From NCBI GenBank assembly GCA_029851415.1, contig CM056742.1, positions 78,234,748-78,298,747 of the forward strand: DNA of 64,000 bases, given 5' to 3'. The notes beneath the pieces are model-generated. The model did no database searches and had not been told where the DNA came from. It was given only the letters and a program-made list of their open reading frames with translations. Positions 1-10,400 of this stretch are shown here, in pieces. A program made the translations under genes and the position numbers. Position 1 is the first letter of the stretch. The number at the start of each line of letters is the position of its first letter. This DNA comes from Eretmocerus hayati. Its lineage: Eukaryota; Arthropoda; Insecta; Hymenoptera; Aphelinidae.

Positions 1-35
1 TCCTGGCCCGTTCTTAAAAGAATTCCCGAATTTCA

Positions 36-52
36 ACCCCCGATTTGGGGGT
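36..52 (+). other. C5/G5 dyad (potential hairpin) of the monomer, example copy
   Basis: ACCCCC and GGGGGT form a 6-bp inverted repeat around a 5-base GATTT centre. The element recurs in every unit. Variants include CCCCCAATTTGGGGG, which extends the dyad to 7 bp around one T; GGGCG in type D and GGGGTCG in type B, which weaken the right arm; and CCCCCGGTTTGGGG near 56.6, 61.8, 62.1 and 63.8 kb. The left C arm is more constant than the right G arm. Whether it folds is not shown by sequence alone. Confidence 0.7.
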
Positions 53-111
53 TTCGGCATTCACCGGGGGTGCTGCAAAAAATTGAGGCACCTTCTATCG
101 TCACAAGAAAG

Positions 112-143
112 CGATCCCAATCGAGAAATTTTGGAACAGAGCC
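112..143 (+). other. Most conserved part of the monomer (example copy)
   Basis: CCCAATCGAGAAATTTTGG followed by AACAGAGCC is nearly unchanged across all unit types, whereas positions 47-72 and 86-112 vary strongly. The main exceptions are GAGATTTTTGAGAACAG (type F), GAGATATTTTGG, and ATCAAGAAGTTTTGG (type H). Uneven conservation along a satellite unit can mark a protein-binding or nucleosome-positioning constraint; that reading is inference. A short CCAA...TTGG inverted repeat sits inside. Confidence 0.55.
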
Positions 144-285
144 CCTTGGCCTGTTCTAAAAAAATTCCCGAATTTCAACCCCCGATTTGGGGGTTTCGGC
201 ATTCACCGGGGGTGCTGCAAAAAATTGAGGCACCTTCTATCGTCACAAGAAAGCGATCCCAATCGAGAAATTTTGGAACAGAGCC
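144..285 (+). repeat. Monomer type C (example)
   Basis: A 142-bp unit marked by a CCTTGGCC start, GGGTTTCGGC after the dyad, a GGGGGTGCTGC tract in place of seven G, ATTGAGGCACC and TTCTATCGTC. Type C units often sit as adjacent near-identical pairs, for example 1-285, 2,890-3,175, 7,465-7,749 and 9,630-9,918, which suggests local single-unit exchange. Confidence 0.85.
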
Positions 286-427
286 CCTTGGCCTGTTCTA
301 AAAAAATTTCCGAATTTCAACCCCCGATTTGGGGGTGTCGGCATTCATCGGGGGGGCTGCAAAAAATTCAGGCACCTTCTTCCGTCACAAGAAAGCGATC
401 CCAATCGAGAAATTCTGGAACAGAGCC

Positions 428-570
428 TCCTGGCCCGTTCTTAAAAAAATTCCCGAAATTCAACCCCCGATTTGGGCGTGTCGGCATTCACCGGGGGGGC
501 TGCAAAAAATTCAAGCACCCTCTCTCGTCACAAGGAAGCGACCCCAATCGAGAAATTTTGGAACAGAGCC
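428..570 (+). repeat. Monomer type D (example)
   Basis: A 143-bp unit marked by CCCGAAATTCAACC, GGGCGTGTCGGC (right arm of the dyad broken by C), TTCAAGCACCCTCTC, and AAGGAAGCGACCCC in place of AAGAAAGCGATCCC. A sister form has CCCAATTTGGGGG and CACGAGGAAGCG. D units recur through the whole window and usually precede a unit starting GCCGAATTTCAATCCCC. Confidence 0.85.
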
Positions 571-756
571 TCCTGGCCTGTTCTAAAAAAATTGCCGAAT
601 TTCAATCCCCGATTTGGGGGTGTCGGCATTCACCGGGGGGGCTGCAGAAAATTCAGGCACCCTCTCTCGTCACAAGAAAGCGATCCCAATCGAGAAATTT
701 TGGAACAGAGCCACCTGGCCTGTTCTTAAGAAAATTCCCGAATTTCAACCCCTGAT

Positions 757-1475
757 TTGGGGGTTTCGGCATTCACCGGGGGTGCTGCAAAAAATTCAGG
801 CACCTTCTCCCGTCACAAGAAAGCGATCTCAATCGAGATTTTTGAGAACAGAGCCTCCTGGCCTGTTCTTAAAAAAATTCCCGAATTTCAACCCCCGATT
901 TGGGGGTGTCAGCATTCACTGGGGGGGCTGCAAAAAAATTCAGGCACCTTCTTTCGTCACAAGAAAGCGATCCCAATCGAGAAATTCTGGAACAGAGCCT
1001 CCTGGCCCGTTCTTAAAAAAATTCCCGAAATTCAACCCCCGATTTGGGCGTGTCGGCATCCACCGGGGGGGCTGCGGAAAATTCAAGCACCCTCTCTCGT
1101 CACAAGGAAGCGACCCCAATCGAGAAATTTCGGAACAGAGCCTCCTGGCCTGTTCTAAAAAAATTGCCGAATTTCAATCCCCGATTTGGGGGTGTCGGCA
1201 TTCACCGGGGGGGCTGCAAAAAATTCAGGCACCTTCTTTCGTCACAAAAACGCGATCCCAATCGAGAAATTTTGGAACAGAGCCTGCTGTCCTCTTCTTT
1301 AAGAGATTCCCGGATTTCAACCCCCGATTTGGGGTCGTCGCCATTCACCGGGGAGGGGGGCTGCAAAAAATTCAGGCACCCTCTCTCGTCACAAGAAAGC
1401 GATCCCCATCGAGAAATTTTGGAACAGAGCCTCCTGGCCTGTTCTTAAGAAAATTCCCGAATTTCAACCCCTGAT
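757..1475 (+). repeat. Five-unit tandem duplication, first copy (719 bp)
   Basis: Bases 757-1,475 recur at 1,476-2,194 with the same order of five subtypes (ending in a type B unit) and few changes. The first copy has AAAAACGCG near 1,247 where the second has CATAAACGCG near 1,965. Confidence 0.8.
1285..1431 (+). repeat. Monomer type B, 147-bp long form (example)
   Basis: The long unit form: CCTCTTCTTTAAGAGAT near its start, GGGGTCGTCGCC after the dyad, a G tract interrupted by A (GGGGAGGGGGG or GAGGAGGGGGG), and CACCCTCTCTCGTC. The extra bases come from the CTTTAAGAGA segment and the interrupted G tract. Type B units recur throughout, normally one per local higher-order period. Confidence 0.85.
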
Positions 1476-2194
1476 TTGGGGGTTTCGGCATTCACCGGGG
1501 GTGCTGCAAAAAATTCAGGCACCTTCTCCCGTCACAAGAAAGCGATCTCAATCGAGATTTTTGAGAACAGAGCCTCCTGGCCTGTTCTTAAAAAAATTCC
1601 CGAATTTCAACCCCCGATTTGGGGGTGTCGGCATTCACTGGGGGGGGCTGCAAAAAATTCAGGCACCTTCTTTCGTCACAAGAAAGCGATCCCAATCGAG
1701 AAATTCTGGAACAGAGCCTCCTGGCCCGTTCTTAAAAAAATTCCCGAAATTCAACCCCCGATTTGGGCGTGTCGGCATCCACCGGGGGGGCTGCGGAAAA
1801 TTCAAGCACCCTCTCTCGTCACAAGGAAGCGACCCCAATCGAGAAATTTCGGAACAGAGCCTCCTGGCCTGTTCTAAAAAAATTGCCGAATTTCAATCCC
1901 CGATTTGGGGGTGTCGGCATTCACCGGGGAGGCTGCAAAAAATTCAGGCACCTTCTTTCGTCACATAAACGCGATCCCAATCGAGAAATTTTGGAACAGA
2001 GCCTGCTGTCCTCTTCTTTAAGAGATTCCCGGATTTCAACCCCCGATTTGGGGTCGTCGCCATTCACCGGGGAGGGGGGCTGCAAAAAATTCAGGCACCC
2101 TCTCTCGTCACAAGAAAGCGATCCCCATCGAGAAATTTTGGAACAGAGCATCCTGGCCTGTTCTAAAAAAATTCGCGAATTCCAACCCCCGATT
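1476..2194 (+). repeat. Five-unit tandem duplication, second copy (719 bp)
   Basis: Second copy of the five-unit segment. In block 2 (7,465-13,330) only one copy exists: the sequence goes from the equivalent of about 1,577 straight to the equivalent of 2,293. Either block 1 gained 719 bp or block 2 lost it. Confidence 0.8.
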
Positions 2195-2292
2195 TGGGGG
2201 TGTCGTCATTCACCGGGAGGGCTGCGAGAAATTCAGGCACCTTCTTTCGTCACGAGAAAGCGATCTCAATCGAGATATTTTGGAACAGAGCC

Positions 2293-2435
2293 TCCTGGCC
2301 TGTTCTTGAAAAAATTCCCGAATTTCAACCCCCGATTTGGGGGTGTCGGCATTCACCGGGGGGGCTGCAAAAAATTCGGGCACCCTCTCTCGTCACCAGA
2401 AAGCGATCCCAATCGAGAAATTTTGGAACAGAGCT
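2293..2435 (+). repeat. Monomer type I (example)
   Basis: A unit marked by TTCTTGAAAAAATTCCC, ATTCGGGCACCCTC, GTCACCAGAAAGCG and the junction AGAGCTTCTGGCC, which is one base shorter than the usual AGAGCCTCCTGGCC. It is normally followed by a unit with CCCGAAATTCGACCCCC. Copies are seen near 7.2, 9.1, 16.9, 22.5, 27.5, 28.8, 31.0, 34.9, 36.2, 38.1 and 39.4 kb and their duplicates after 40.2 kb. Confidence 0.8.
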
Positions 2436-2581
2436 TCTGGCCTGTTCTTAAAAAAATTCCCGAAATTCGACCCCCGATTTGGGGGTGTCGGCATTCACCG
2501 GGGGGGGGGGGCTGCAAAAAATTCAGGCACCCTCTCTCGTCACAAGAAAGCGATCCCAATCGAGGAATTTTGGAAGGAGCC

Positions 2582-2731
2582 TCCTGGCCCGTTCTTAAAA
2601 GAATTCCCGAATTTCAACCCCCGATTTGGGGGTGTTGGCAGTCGTCGGGGGGGGGGGGGGCTGCGAAAAATTCAGGCACCTTCTTTCAACACAAAAGAGC
2701 GATCCCAATCGAGAAATTTTGGAATAGAGCC
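2582..2731 (+). repeat. Monomer type E, long poly-G form (example, 150 bp)
   Basis: A unit marked by TTAAAAGAATTCCCG, GGGGGTGTTGGCAGTC, a long G tract (14 G at 2,647-2,660), CTGCGAAAAATTC, and TTTCAACACAAAAGAGCG instead of TTTCGTCACAAGAAAGCG. Loss of the TCGTCACAAG segment and the expanded G tract make it the most distinctive subtype. Other copies lie near 9.39, 15.85, 22.75, 29.09, 31.25, 35.15, 36.45 and 39.90 kb and their duplicates. Confidence 0.85.
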
Positions 2732-5700
2732 TCCTGGCCTGTTCTTAAAAAAATTCCCGAATTTCAACCCCCGATTTGGGGGTGTCGGCATTCACCGGGG
2801 GGGCTGCAAAAAATTCAGGCACCTTCTTTCAACACAAAAGAGCGATCCCGATCGAGAAATTTTGGAACAGAGCCTCCTGGCCTGTTCTTAAGAAAATTCC
2901 CGAATTTCAACCCCCGATTTGGGGGTTTCGGCATTCACCGGGGGTGCTGCAAAAAATTGAGGCACCTCCTATCGTCACAAGAAAGCGATCCCAATCGAGA
3001 AATTTTGGAACAGAGCCCCTTGGCCTGTTCTAAAAAAATTCCCGAATTTCAACCCCCGATTTGGGGGTTTCGGCATCCACCGGGGGTGCTGCAAAAAATT
3101 GAGGCACCTTCTATCGTCACAAGAAAGCGATCCCAATCGAGAAATTTTGGAACAGAGCCCCTTGGCCTGTTCTAAAAAAATTCCCGAATTTCAACCCACG
3201 ATTTGGGGGTGTCGGCATTCATCGGGGGGGGCTGCAAAAAATTGAGGCACCTTCTATCGTCACAAGAAAGCGATCCCAATCGAGAAATTCTGGAACAGAG
3301 CCTCCTGGCCCGTTCTTAAAAAAATTCCCGAAATCCAACCCCCGATTTGGGCGTGTCGGCATTCACCGGGGGGGCTGCAAAAAATTCAAGCACCCTCTCT
3401 CAACACAAGGAAGCGACCCCAATCGAGAAATTTTGGAAGAGAGCCTCCTGTCCTCTTCTAGAGATTCCCGGATTTCAACCCCCGATTTGGGGTCGTCGCC
3501 ATTCACCGGGGAGGGGGGCTGCAAAAAATTCAGGCACCCTCTCTCGTCACAAGAAAGCGATCCCATTCGAGAAATTTTGGAACAGAGCCACCTGGCCTGT
3601 TCTTAAGAAAATTCCCGAATTTCAACCCCCGATTTGGGGGTTTCGGCATTCACCGGCGGTGCTGCAAAAAATTGAGGCACCTTCTATCGTCACAAGAAAG
3701 CGATCCCAATCGAGAAATTTTGGAACAGAGCCCCTTGGCCTGTTCTAAAAAAATTCCCGAATTTCAACCCCCGATTTTGGGGTGTCGGCATTCATCGCGG
3801 GGGCTGCACAAAATTCAGGCACCTTCTTTCGTCACAAAAAAGCGATCGGAATCGAGAAATTTTGGAACAGAGCCTCCTGGCCTCTTCTTTAATAGATTCC
3901 CGAATTTCAACCCCCGATTTGGGGGTGTCGGCATTCACCGGGGGGGCTGCAAAAAATTCAAGCGACCTCTCTCGTCACAAGGAAGCGACCCCAATCGAGA
4001 AATTCTGGAACAGAGCCTCCTGGCCCGTTCTTTAAAAAATTCCCGAAATTCAACCCCCAATTTGGGGGTGTCGGCATTCACCGGGGGGGCTGCAAAAAAT
4101 CCAAGCACCCTCTCTCGTCACGAGGAAGCGACCCCAATCGAGAAATTTTGGAACAGAGCCTCCTGGCCTGTTCTAAAAAAATTCCCGAATTTCAACCCCC
4201 GATTTGGGGTGTCGGCATTCACCGGGGGGGCTGCAAAAAATTCAGGCACCTTTTTTCGTCACAAAAAAGCGATCCCAATCGAGAAATTTCGGAACAGAGC
4301 CTCCTGGCCTCTTCTTTAAGAGATACCCGAATTCCAACCCCCGATTTGGGGTCGTCGCCATTCACCGAGGAGGGGGGCTGCAAAAAATTCAGGCACCCTC
4401 TCTCGTCACAAGAAAGCGATCCCAATCGAGAAATTTTGGAACAGAGCCTCCTGGCCTGTTCTAAAAAAATTCGCGAATTTCAACCCCCGATTTGGGGTCG
4501 TCGCCATCCGCCGGGGAGGGGGGCTACAAAAAATTCAGGCACCCTCTCTCGTCACAAGAAAGCGATCCCAATCGAGAAATTTTGGAACAGAGCCTCCTGG
4601 CCTGTTCATAAGAAAATTCCCGAATTTCAACCCCCGATTTGGGGGTTTCGGCATTCACCGGGGGTGCTGCAAAAAATTGAGGCACCTTCTATCGTCACAA
4701 GAAAGCGATCCCAATCGAGAAATTTTGGAACAGAGCCCCTTGGCCTGTTCTAAAAAAATTCCCGAATTTCAACCCCCGATTTGGGGGTGTCGGCATTCAC
4801 CGGGGGGGCTGCAAAAAATTCAAGCACCCTCTCTCGTCACGAGGAAGCGACCCCGATCGAGAAATTTTGGAACAGAGCCTCCTGGCCTGTTCTTAAAAAA
4901 TTCCCGAATTTCAACCCCCGATTTGGGGGTGTCGGCATTCACCGGGGGGGCTGCAGAAAATTCAGGCACCTTCTTTCGTCACAAAAAAGCGATCCCAATC
5001 GAGAAATTTCGGAACAGAGCCTCCTGGCCTCTTCTTTAAGAGATACCCGAATTCCAACCCCCGATTTGGGGTCGTCGCCATTCACCGAGGAGGGGGGCTG
5101 CAAAAAATTCAGGCACCCTCTCTCGTCACAAGAAAGCGATCCCAATCGAGAAATTTTGGAACAGAGCCTCCTGGCCTGTTCTAAAAAAATTCGCTAATTT
5201 CAACCCCCGATTTGGGGTCGTCGCCATTCACCGGGGAGGGGGGCTACAAAAAATTCAGGCACCCTCTCTCGTCACAAGGAAGCGATCCCAATCGAGAAAT
5301 TTTGGAACAGAGCCTCCTGGCCTGTTCTTAAGAAAATTCCCGAATTTCAACCCCCGATTTGGGGGTTTCGGCATTCACCGGGGGTGCTGCAAAAAATTGA
5401 GAAACCTTCTATCGTCACAAGAAAGCGATCCCAATCGAGAAATTTTGGAACAGAGCCCCTTGGCCTGTTCTAAAAAAATTCCCGAATTTTAACCCCCGAT
5501 TTGGGGGTGTCGGCATTCATCGGGGGGGCTGCAAAAAATTCAGGCACCTTCTTTCGTCACAAAAAAGCGACCGGAATCGAGAAATTTTGGAACAGAGCCT
5601 CCTGGCCTCTTCTTTAAAAGATTCCCGAATTCCAACCCCCGATTTGGGGGTGTCGGCATCCACCGGGAGGGCTGCAAAAAATTCAGGCATCTTCTTCCGT

Positions 5701-5892
5701 CACAAGAAAGCGATCCCGATCGAGAAATTTTGGAACAGGGCCCCTTGGCCTGTTCTTAAAAAAATTCCCGAATTTCAACCCCCGATTTGGGGGTGTCGGC
5801 ATTCACCGGGGGGGGGGGGGGCTGCAAAAAATTCAGGCACCTTCTTTCGTCACAAAAAAGCGATCGGAATCGAGAAATTTTGGAACAGAGCC

Positions 5893-6035
5893 TCCTGGCC
5901 TCTTCTTTAAAAGATTCCCGAATTTCAACCACCGTTGTGGGGGTGTCGGCATCCACCGGGAGGGCTGCAAAAAATTCAGGCACCTTCTTCCGTCACAAGA
6001 AAGCGATCTCAATCGAGATTTTTGAGAACAGAGCC
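5893..6035 (+). repeat. Monomer type F (example)
   Basis: A unit marked by CTTCTTTAAAAGATTCCC, GTTGTGGGGG or GATGTGGGGG in the dyad, CATCCACCGGGAGGGCTGC, TTCTTCCGTC, and ATCGAGATTTTTGAGAAC near the end, which departs from the otherwise conserved right part. Related copies are at about 12.68, 16.26, 17.41, 23.31, 24.03, 26.76 and 42.05 kb. Confidence 0.8.
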
Positions 6036-7464
6036 TCCTGGCCTGTTCTTAAAAAAATTCCCGAATTTCAACCCCCGATTTGGGGGTGTCGGAATTCACT
6101 GGGGGGGCTGCAAAAAATTCAGGCACCTTCTTTCGTCACAAGAAAGCGATCCCAATCGAGAGATTCTGGAACAGAGCCTCCTGGCCCGTTCTTAAAAAAA
6201 TTCCCGAAATTCAACCCCCGATTTGGGCGTGTCGGCATTCACCGGGGGGGCTGCAAAAAATTCAAGCTTCCTCTCTCGTCACAAGGAAGCCACCCCAATC
6301 GAGAAATTTTGGAACAGAGCCTCCTGTCCTCTTCTTTAAGAGATTCCCGGATTTCAACCCCCGATTTGGGGTCGTCGCCATTCACCGGGGAGGGGGGCTG
6401 CAAAAAATTCAGGCACCCTCTCTCGTCACAAGAAAGCGATCCCAATCGAGAAATTTTGGAACAGAGCCTCCTGGCCTATTCTTAAGAAAATTCCCGAATT
6501 CCAACCCCCGATTTGGGGGTTTCGACATTCACCGGGGATGCTGCAAAAAATTGAGGCACCTTCTATCGTCACAAGAAAGCGATCCCAATCGAGAAATTTT
6601 GGAACAGAGCCTCCTGGCCCGTTCTTAAAGAAATTCCCGAAATTCAACCCCCAATTTGGGGGTGTCGGCATCCACCGGGGGGGCTGCAAAAAATTCAAGC
6701 ACCCTCTCTCGTCACAAGGAAGCGACCCCAATCGAGAAATTTTGGAACAGAGCCTCCTGGCCCGTTCTTAAAAAAATTCCCGAAATTCAACCCCCAATTT
6801 GGGGGTGTCGGCATTCACCGGGGGGTTGCAAAAAATTCAAGCACCCTCTCTCGTCACGAGGAAGCGACCCCAATCGAGAAATTTTGGAACAGAGCCTCCT
6901 GGCCTGTTCTAAAAAAATTCCCGAATTTCAACCCCCGATTTGGGGGTTTCGGCATTCACCGGGGGTGCTGCAAAAAATTGAGGCACCTTCTATCGTCACA
7001 AGAAAGCGATCCCAATCGAGAAATTTTGGAACAGAGCCTCCTGGCCTGTTCTAAAAAAACTTGCGAATTTCAACCCCCGATTTGGGGGTGTCGTCATTCA
7101 CCGGGAGGGCTGCGAAAAATTCAGGCACCTTCTTTCGTCACGAGAAAGCGATCTCAATCGAGATATTTTGGAACAGAGCCTCCTGGCCTGTTCTTGAAAA
7201 AATTCCCGAATTTCAACCCCCGATTTGGGGGTGTCGGCATTCACCGGGGGGGCTGCAAAAAATTCGGGCACCCTCTCTCGTCACCAGAAAGCGATCCCAA
7301 TCGAGAAATTTTGGAACAGAGCCTCCTGGCCTGTTCTAAAAAAATTGCCGAATTTCAATCCCCGATTTGGGGGTGTCGGCATTCACCGGGGGGGCTGCAA
7401 AAAATTCAGGCACCTTCTTTCGTCACAAAAAAGCGATCCCAATCGAGGAATTTTGGAAGGAGCC

Positions 7465-10400
7465 TCCTGGCCCGTTCTTAAAAGAATTCCCGAATTTCAA
7501 CCCCCGATTTGGGGGTTTCGGCATTCACCGGGGGTGCTGCAAAAAATTGAGGCACCTTCTATCGTCACAAGAAAGCGATCCCAATCGAGAAATTTTGGAA
7601 CAGAGCCCCTTGGCCTGTTCTAAAAAAATTCCCGAATTTCAACTCCCGATTTGGGGGTTTCGGCATTCACCGGGGGTGCTGCAAAAAATTGAGGCACCTT
7701 CTATCGTCACAAGAAAGCGATCCCAATCGAGAAATTTTGGAACAGAGCCCCTTGGCCTGTTCTAAAAAAATTTCCGAATTTCAACCCCCGATTTGGGGGT
7801 GTCGGCATTCATCGGGGGGGCTTCAAAAAATTCAGGCACCTTCTTCCGTCACAAGAAAGCGATCCCAATCGAGAAATTCTGGAACAGAGCCTCCTGGCCC
7901 GTTCTTAAAAAAATTCCCGAAATTCAACCCCCGATTTGGGCGTGTCGGCATTCACCGGGGGGGCTGCAAAAAATTCAAGCACCCTCTCTCGTCACAAGGA
8001 AGCGACCCCAATCGAGAAATTTTGGAACAGAGCCTCCTGGCCTGTTCTAAAAAAATTGCCGAATTTCAATCCCCGATTTGGGGGTGTCGGCATTCACCGG
8101 GGGGGCTGCAAAAAATTCAGGCACCCTCTCTCGTCACAAGAAAGCGATCCCAATCGAGAAATTTTGGAACAGAGCCACCTGGCCTGTTCTTAAGAAAATT
8201 CCCGAATTTCAACCCCTGATTTGGGGGTTTCGGCATTCACCGGGGGTGCTGCAAAAAATTCAGGCACCTTCTCCCGTCACAAGAAAGCGATCTCAATCGA
8301 GATTTTGAGAACAGAGCCTCCTGGCCTGTTCTTAAAAAAATTCCCGAATTTCAACCCCCGATTTGGGGGTGTCAGCATTCACTGGGGGGGCTGCAAAAAA
8401 ATTCAGGCACCTTCTTTCGTCACAAGAAAGCGATCCCAATCGAGAAATTCTGGAACAGAGCCTCCTGGCCCGTTCTTAAAAAAATTCCCGAAATTCAACC
8501 CCCGATTTGGGCGTGTCGGCATCCACCGGGGGGGCCGCGGAAAATTCAAGCACCCTCTCTCGTCACAAGGAAGCGACCCCAATCGAGAAATTTCGGAACA
8601 GAGCCTCCTGGCCTGTTCTAAAAAAATTGCCGAATTTCAATCCCCGATTTGGGGGTGTCGGCATTCACCGGGGGGGCTGCAAAAAATTCAGGCACCTTCT
8701 TTCGTCACAAAAACGCGATCCCAATCGAGAAATTTTGGAACAGAGCCTGCTGTCCTCTTCTTTAAGAGATTCCCGGATTTCAACCCCCGATTTGGGGTCG
8801 TCGCCATTCACCGGGGAGGGGGGCTGCAAAAAATTCAGGCACCCTCTCTCGTCACAAGAAAGCGATCCCCATCGAGAAATTTTGGAACAGAGCCTCCTGG
8901 CCTGTTCTTAAGAAAATTCCCGAATTTCAACCCCTGATTTGGGGGTTTCGGCATTCACCGGGGGTGCTGCAAAAAATTCAGGCACCTTCTCCCGACACAA
9001 GAAAGCGATCTCAATCGAGATTTTTGAGAACAGAGCCTCCTGGCCTGTTCTTAAAAAAATTCCCGAATTTCAACCCCCGATTTGGGGGTGTCGGCATTCA
9101 CCGGGGGGGCTGCAAAAAATTCGGGCACCCTCTCTCGTCACCAGAAAGCGATCCCAATCGAGAAATTTTGGAACAGAGCTTCTGGCCTGTTCTTAAAAAA
9201 ATTCCCGAAATTCGACCCTCGATTTGGGGGTGTCGGCATTCACCGGGGGGGGGGGGCTGCAAAAAATTCAGGCACCCTCTCTCGTCACAAGAAAGCGATC
9301 CCAATCGAGGAATTTTGGAAGGAGCCTCCTGGCCCGTTCTTAAAAGAATTCCCGAATTTCAACCCCCGATTTGGGGGTGTTGGCAGTCACCGGGGGGGGG
9401 GGGCTGCGAAAAATTCAGGCACCTTCTTTCAACATAAAAGAGCGATCCCAATCGAGAAATTTTGGAATAGAGCCTCCTGGCCTGTTCTTAAAAAAATTCC
9501 CGAATTTCAACCCCCGATTTGGGGGTGTCGGCATTCACCGGGGGGGCTGCAAAAAATTCAGGCACCTTCTTTCAACACAAAAGAGCGATCCCGATCGAGA
9601 AATTTTGGAACAGAGCCTCCTGGCCTGTTCTTAAGAAAATTCCCGAATTTCAACCCCCGATTTGGGGGTTTCGGCATTCACCGGGGGTGCTGCAAAAAAT
9701 TGAGGCACCTCCTATCGTCACAAGAAAGCGATCCCAATCGAGAAATTTTGGAACAGAGCCCCTTGGCCTGTTCTAAAAAAATTCCCGAATTTCAACCCCC
9801 GATTTGGGGGTTTCGGCATCCACCGGGGGTGCTGCAAAAAATTGAGGCACCTTCTATCGTCACAAGAAAGCGATCCCAATCGAGGAATTTTGGAACAGAG
9901 CCCCTTGGCCTGTTCTAAAAAAATTCCCGAATTTCAACCCACGATTTGGGGGTGTCGGCATTCATCGGGGGGGGGGCTGCAAAAAATTCAGGCACCTTCT
10001 TTCGTCACAAGAAAGCGATCCCAATCGAGAAATTCTGGAACAGAGCCTCCTGGCCCGTTCTTAAAAAAATTCCCGAAATCCAACCCCCGATTTGGGCGTG
10101 TCGGCATTCACCGGGGGGGCTGCAAAAAATTCAAGCACCCTCTCTCAACACAAGGAAGCGACCCCAATCGAGAAATTTTGGAACAGAGCCTCCTGTCCTC
10201 TTCTTTAAGAGATTCCCGGATTTCAACCCCCGATTTGGGGTCGTCGCCATTCACCGGGGGGGGGGGCTGCAAAAAATTCAGGCACCCTCTCTCGTCACAA
10301 GAAAGCGATCCCATTCGAGAAATTTTGGAACAGAGCCACCTGGCCTGTTCTTAAGAAAATTCCCGAATTTCAACCCCCGATTTGGGGGTTTCGGCATTCA

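Larger units (their letters stand above)
1..143 (+). repeat. Reference satellite monomer (143 bp)
   Basis: First complete unit, used to number the monomer. From left: TCCTGGCC start (1-8); A-rich run (16-24); CCCGAATTTC (25-34); C5-GATTT-G5 dyad (36-52); CGGCATTCACC (55-65); G tract (from 66; here GGGGGTG, usually seven G); GCAAAAAATT (75-84); CACC and a pyrimidine-rich stretch (89-98); TCGTCACAAG (98-107); GCGATCCCAATCGAG (111-125); AAATTTTGGAACAGAGCC to the end. This unit has the 'type C' marks TTTCGGC, a GGGGGTG tract and ATTGAGGC. The unit length is 2 modulo 3, so any reading frame shifts at each unit. Confidence 0.95.
1..6560 (+). repeat. Higher-order block 1, left copy (extends past window start)
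   Basis: The order and private variants of units from base 1 match those from 7,465 at a spacing of 7,464, already at the first base, so the block continues left of the window. After about 2.29 kb the spacing drops to about 6,745 because block 1 has five extra units. Correspondence is clear to about 6.3 kb and patchy to 6.56 kb. Scattered substitutions separate the copies (for example 179 against 7,643 and 645 against 8,109), so this duplication is older than the 15.3-kb one. Confidence 0.8.

Noticed and set aside
94..115. CENP-B box-like sequence around CTTTCGTCACAAGAAAGCGA
   Set aside because: It has the TTCG start and an A at about the right place, but lacks the CGGG half of the essential NTTCGNNNNANNCGGGN pattern unless two bases are skipped. 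Too weak to call.
1..143. Origin of the unit by doubling of a ~70-bp ancestor (two AAAAAATTC runs)
   Set aside because: The runs are about 61 bases apart and flanking sequence of the two halves does not align convincingly.
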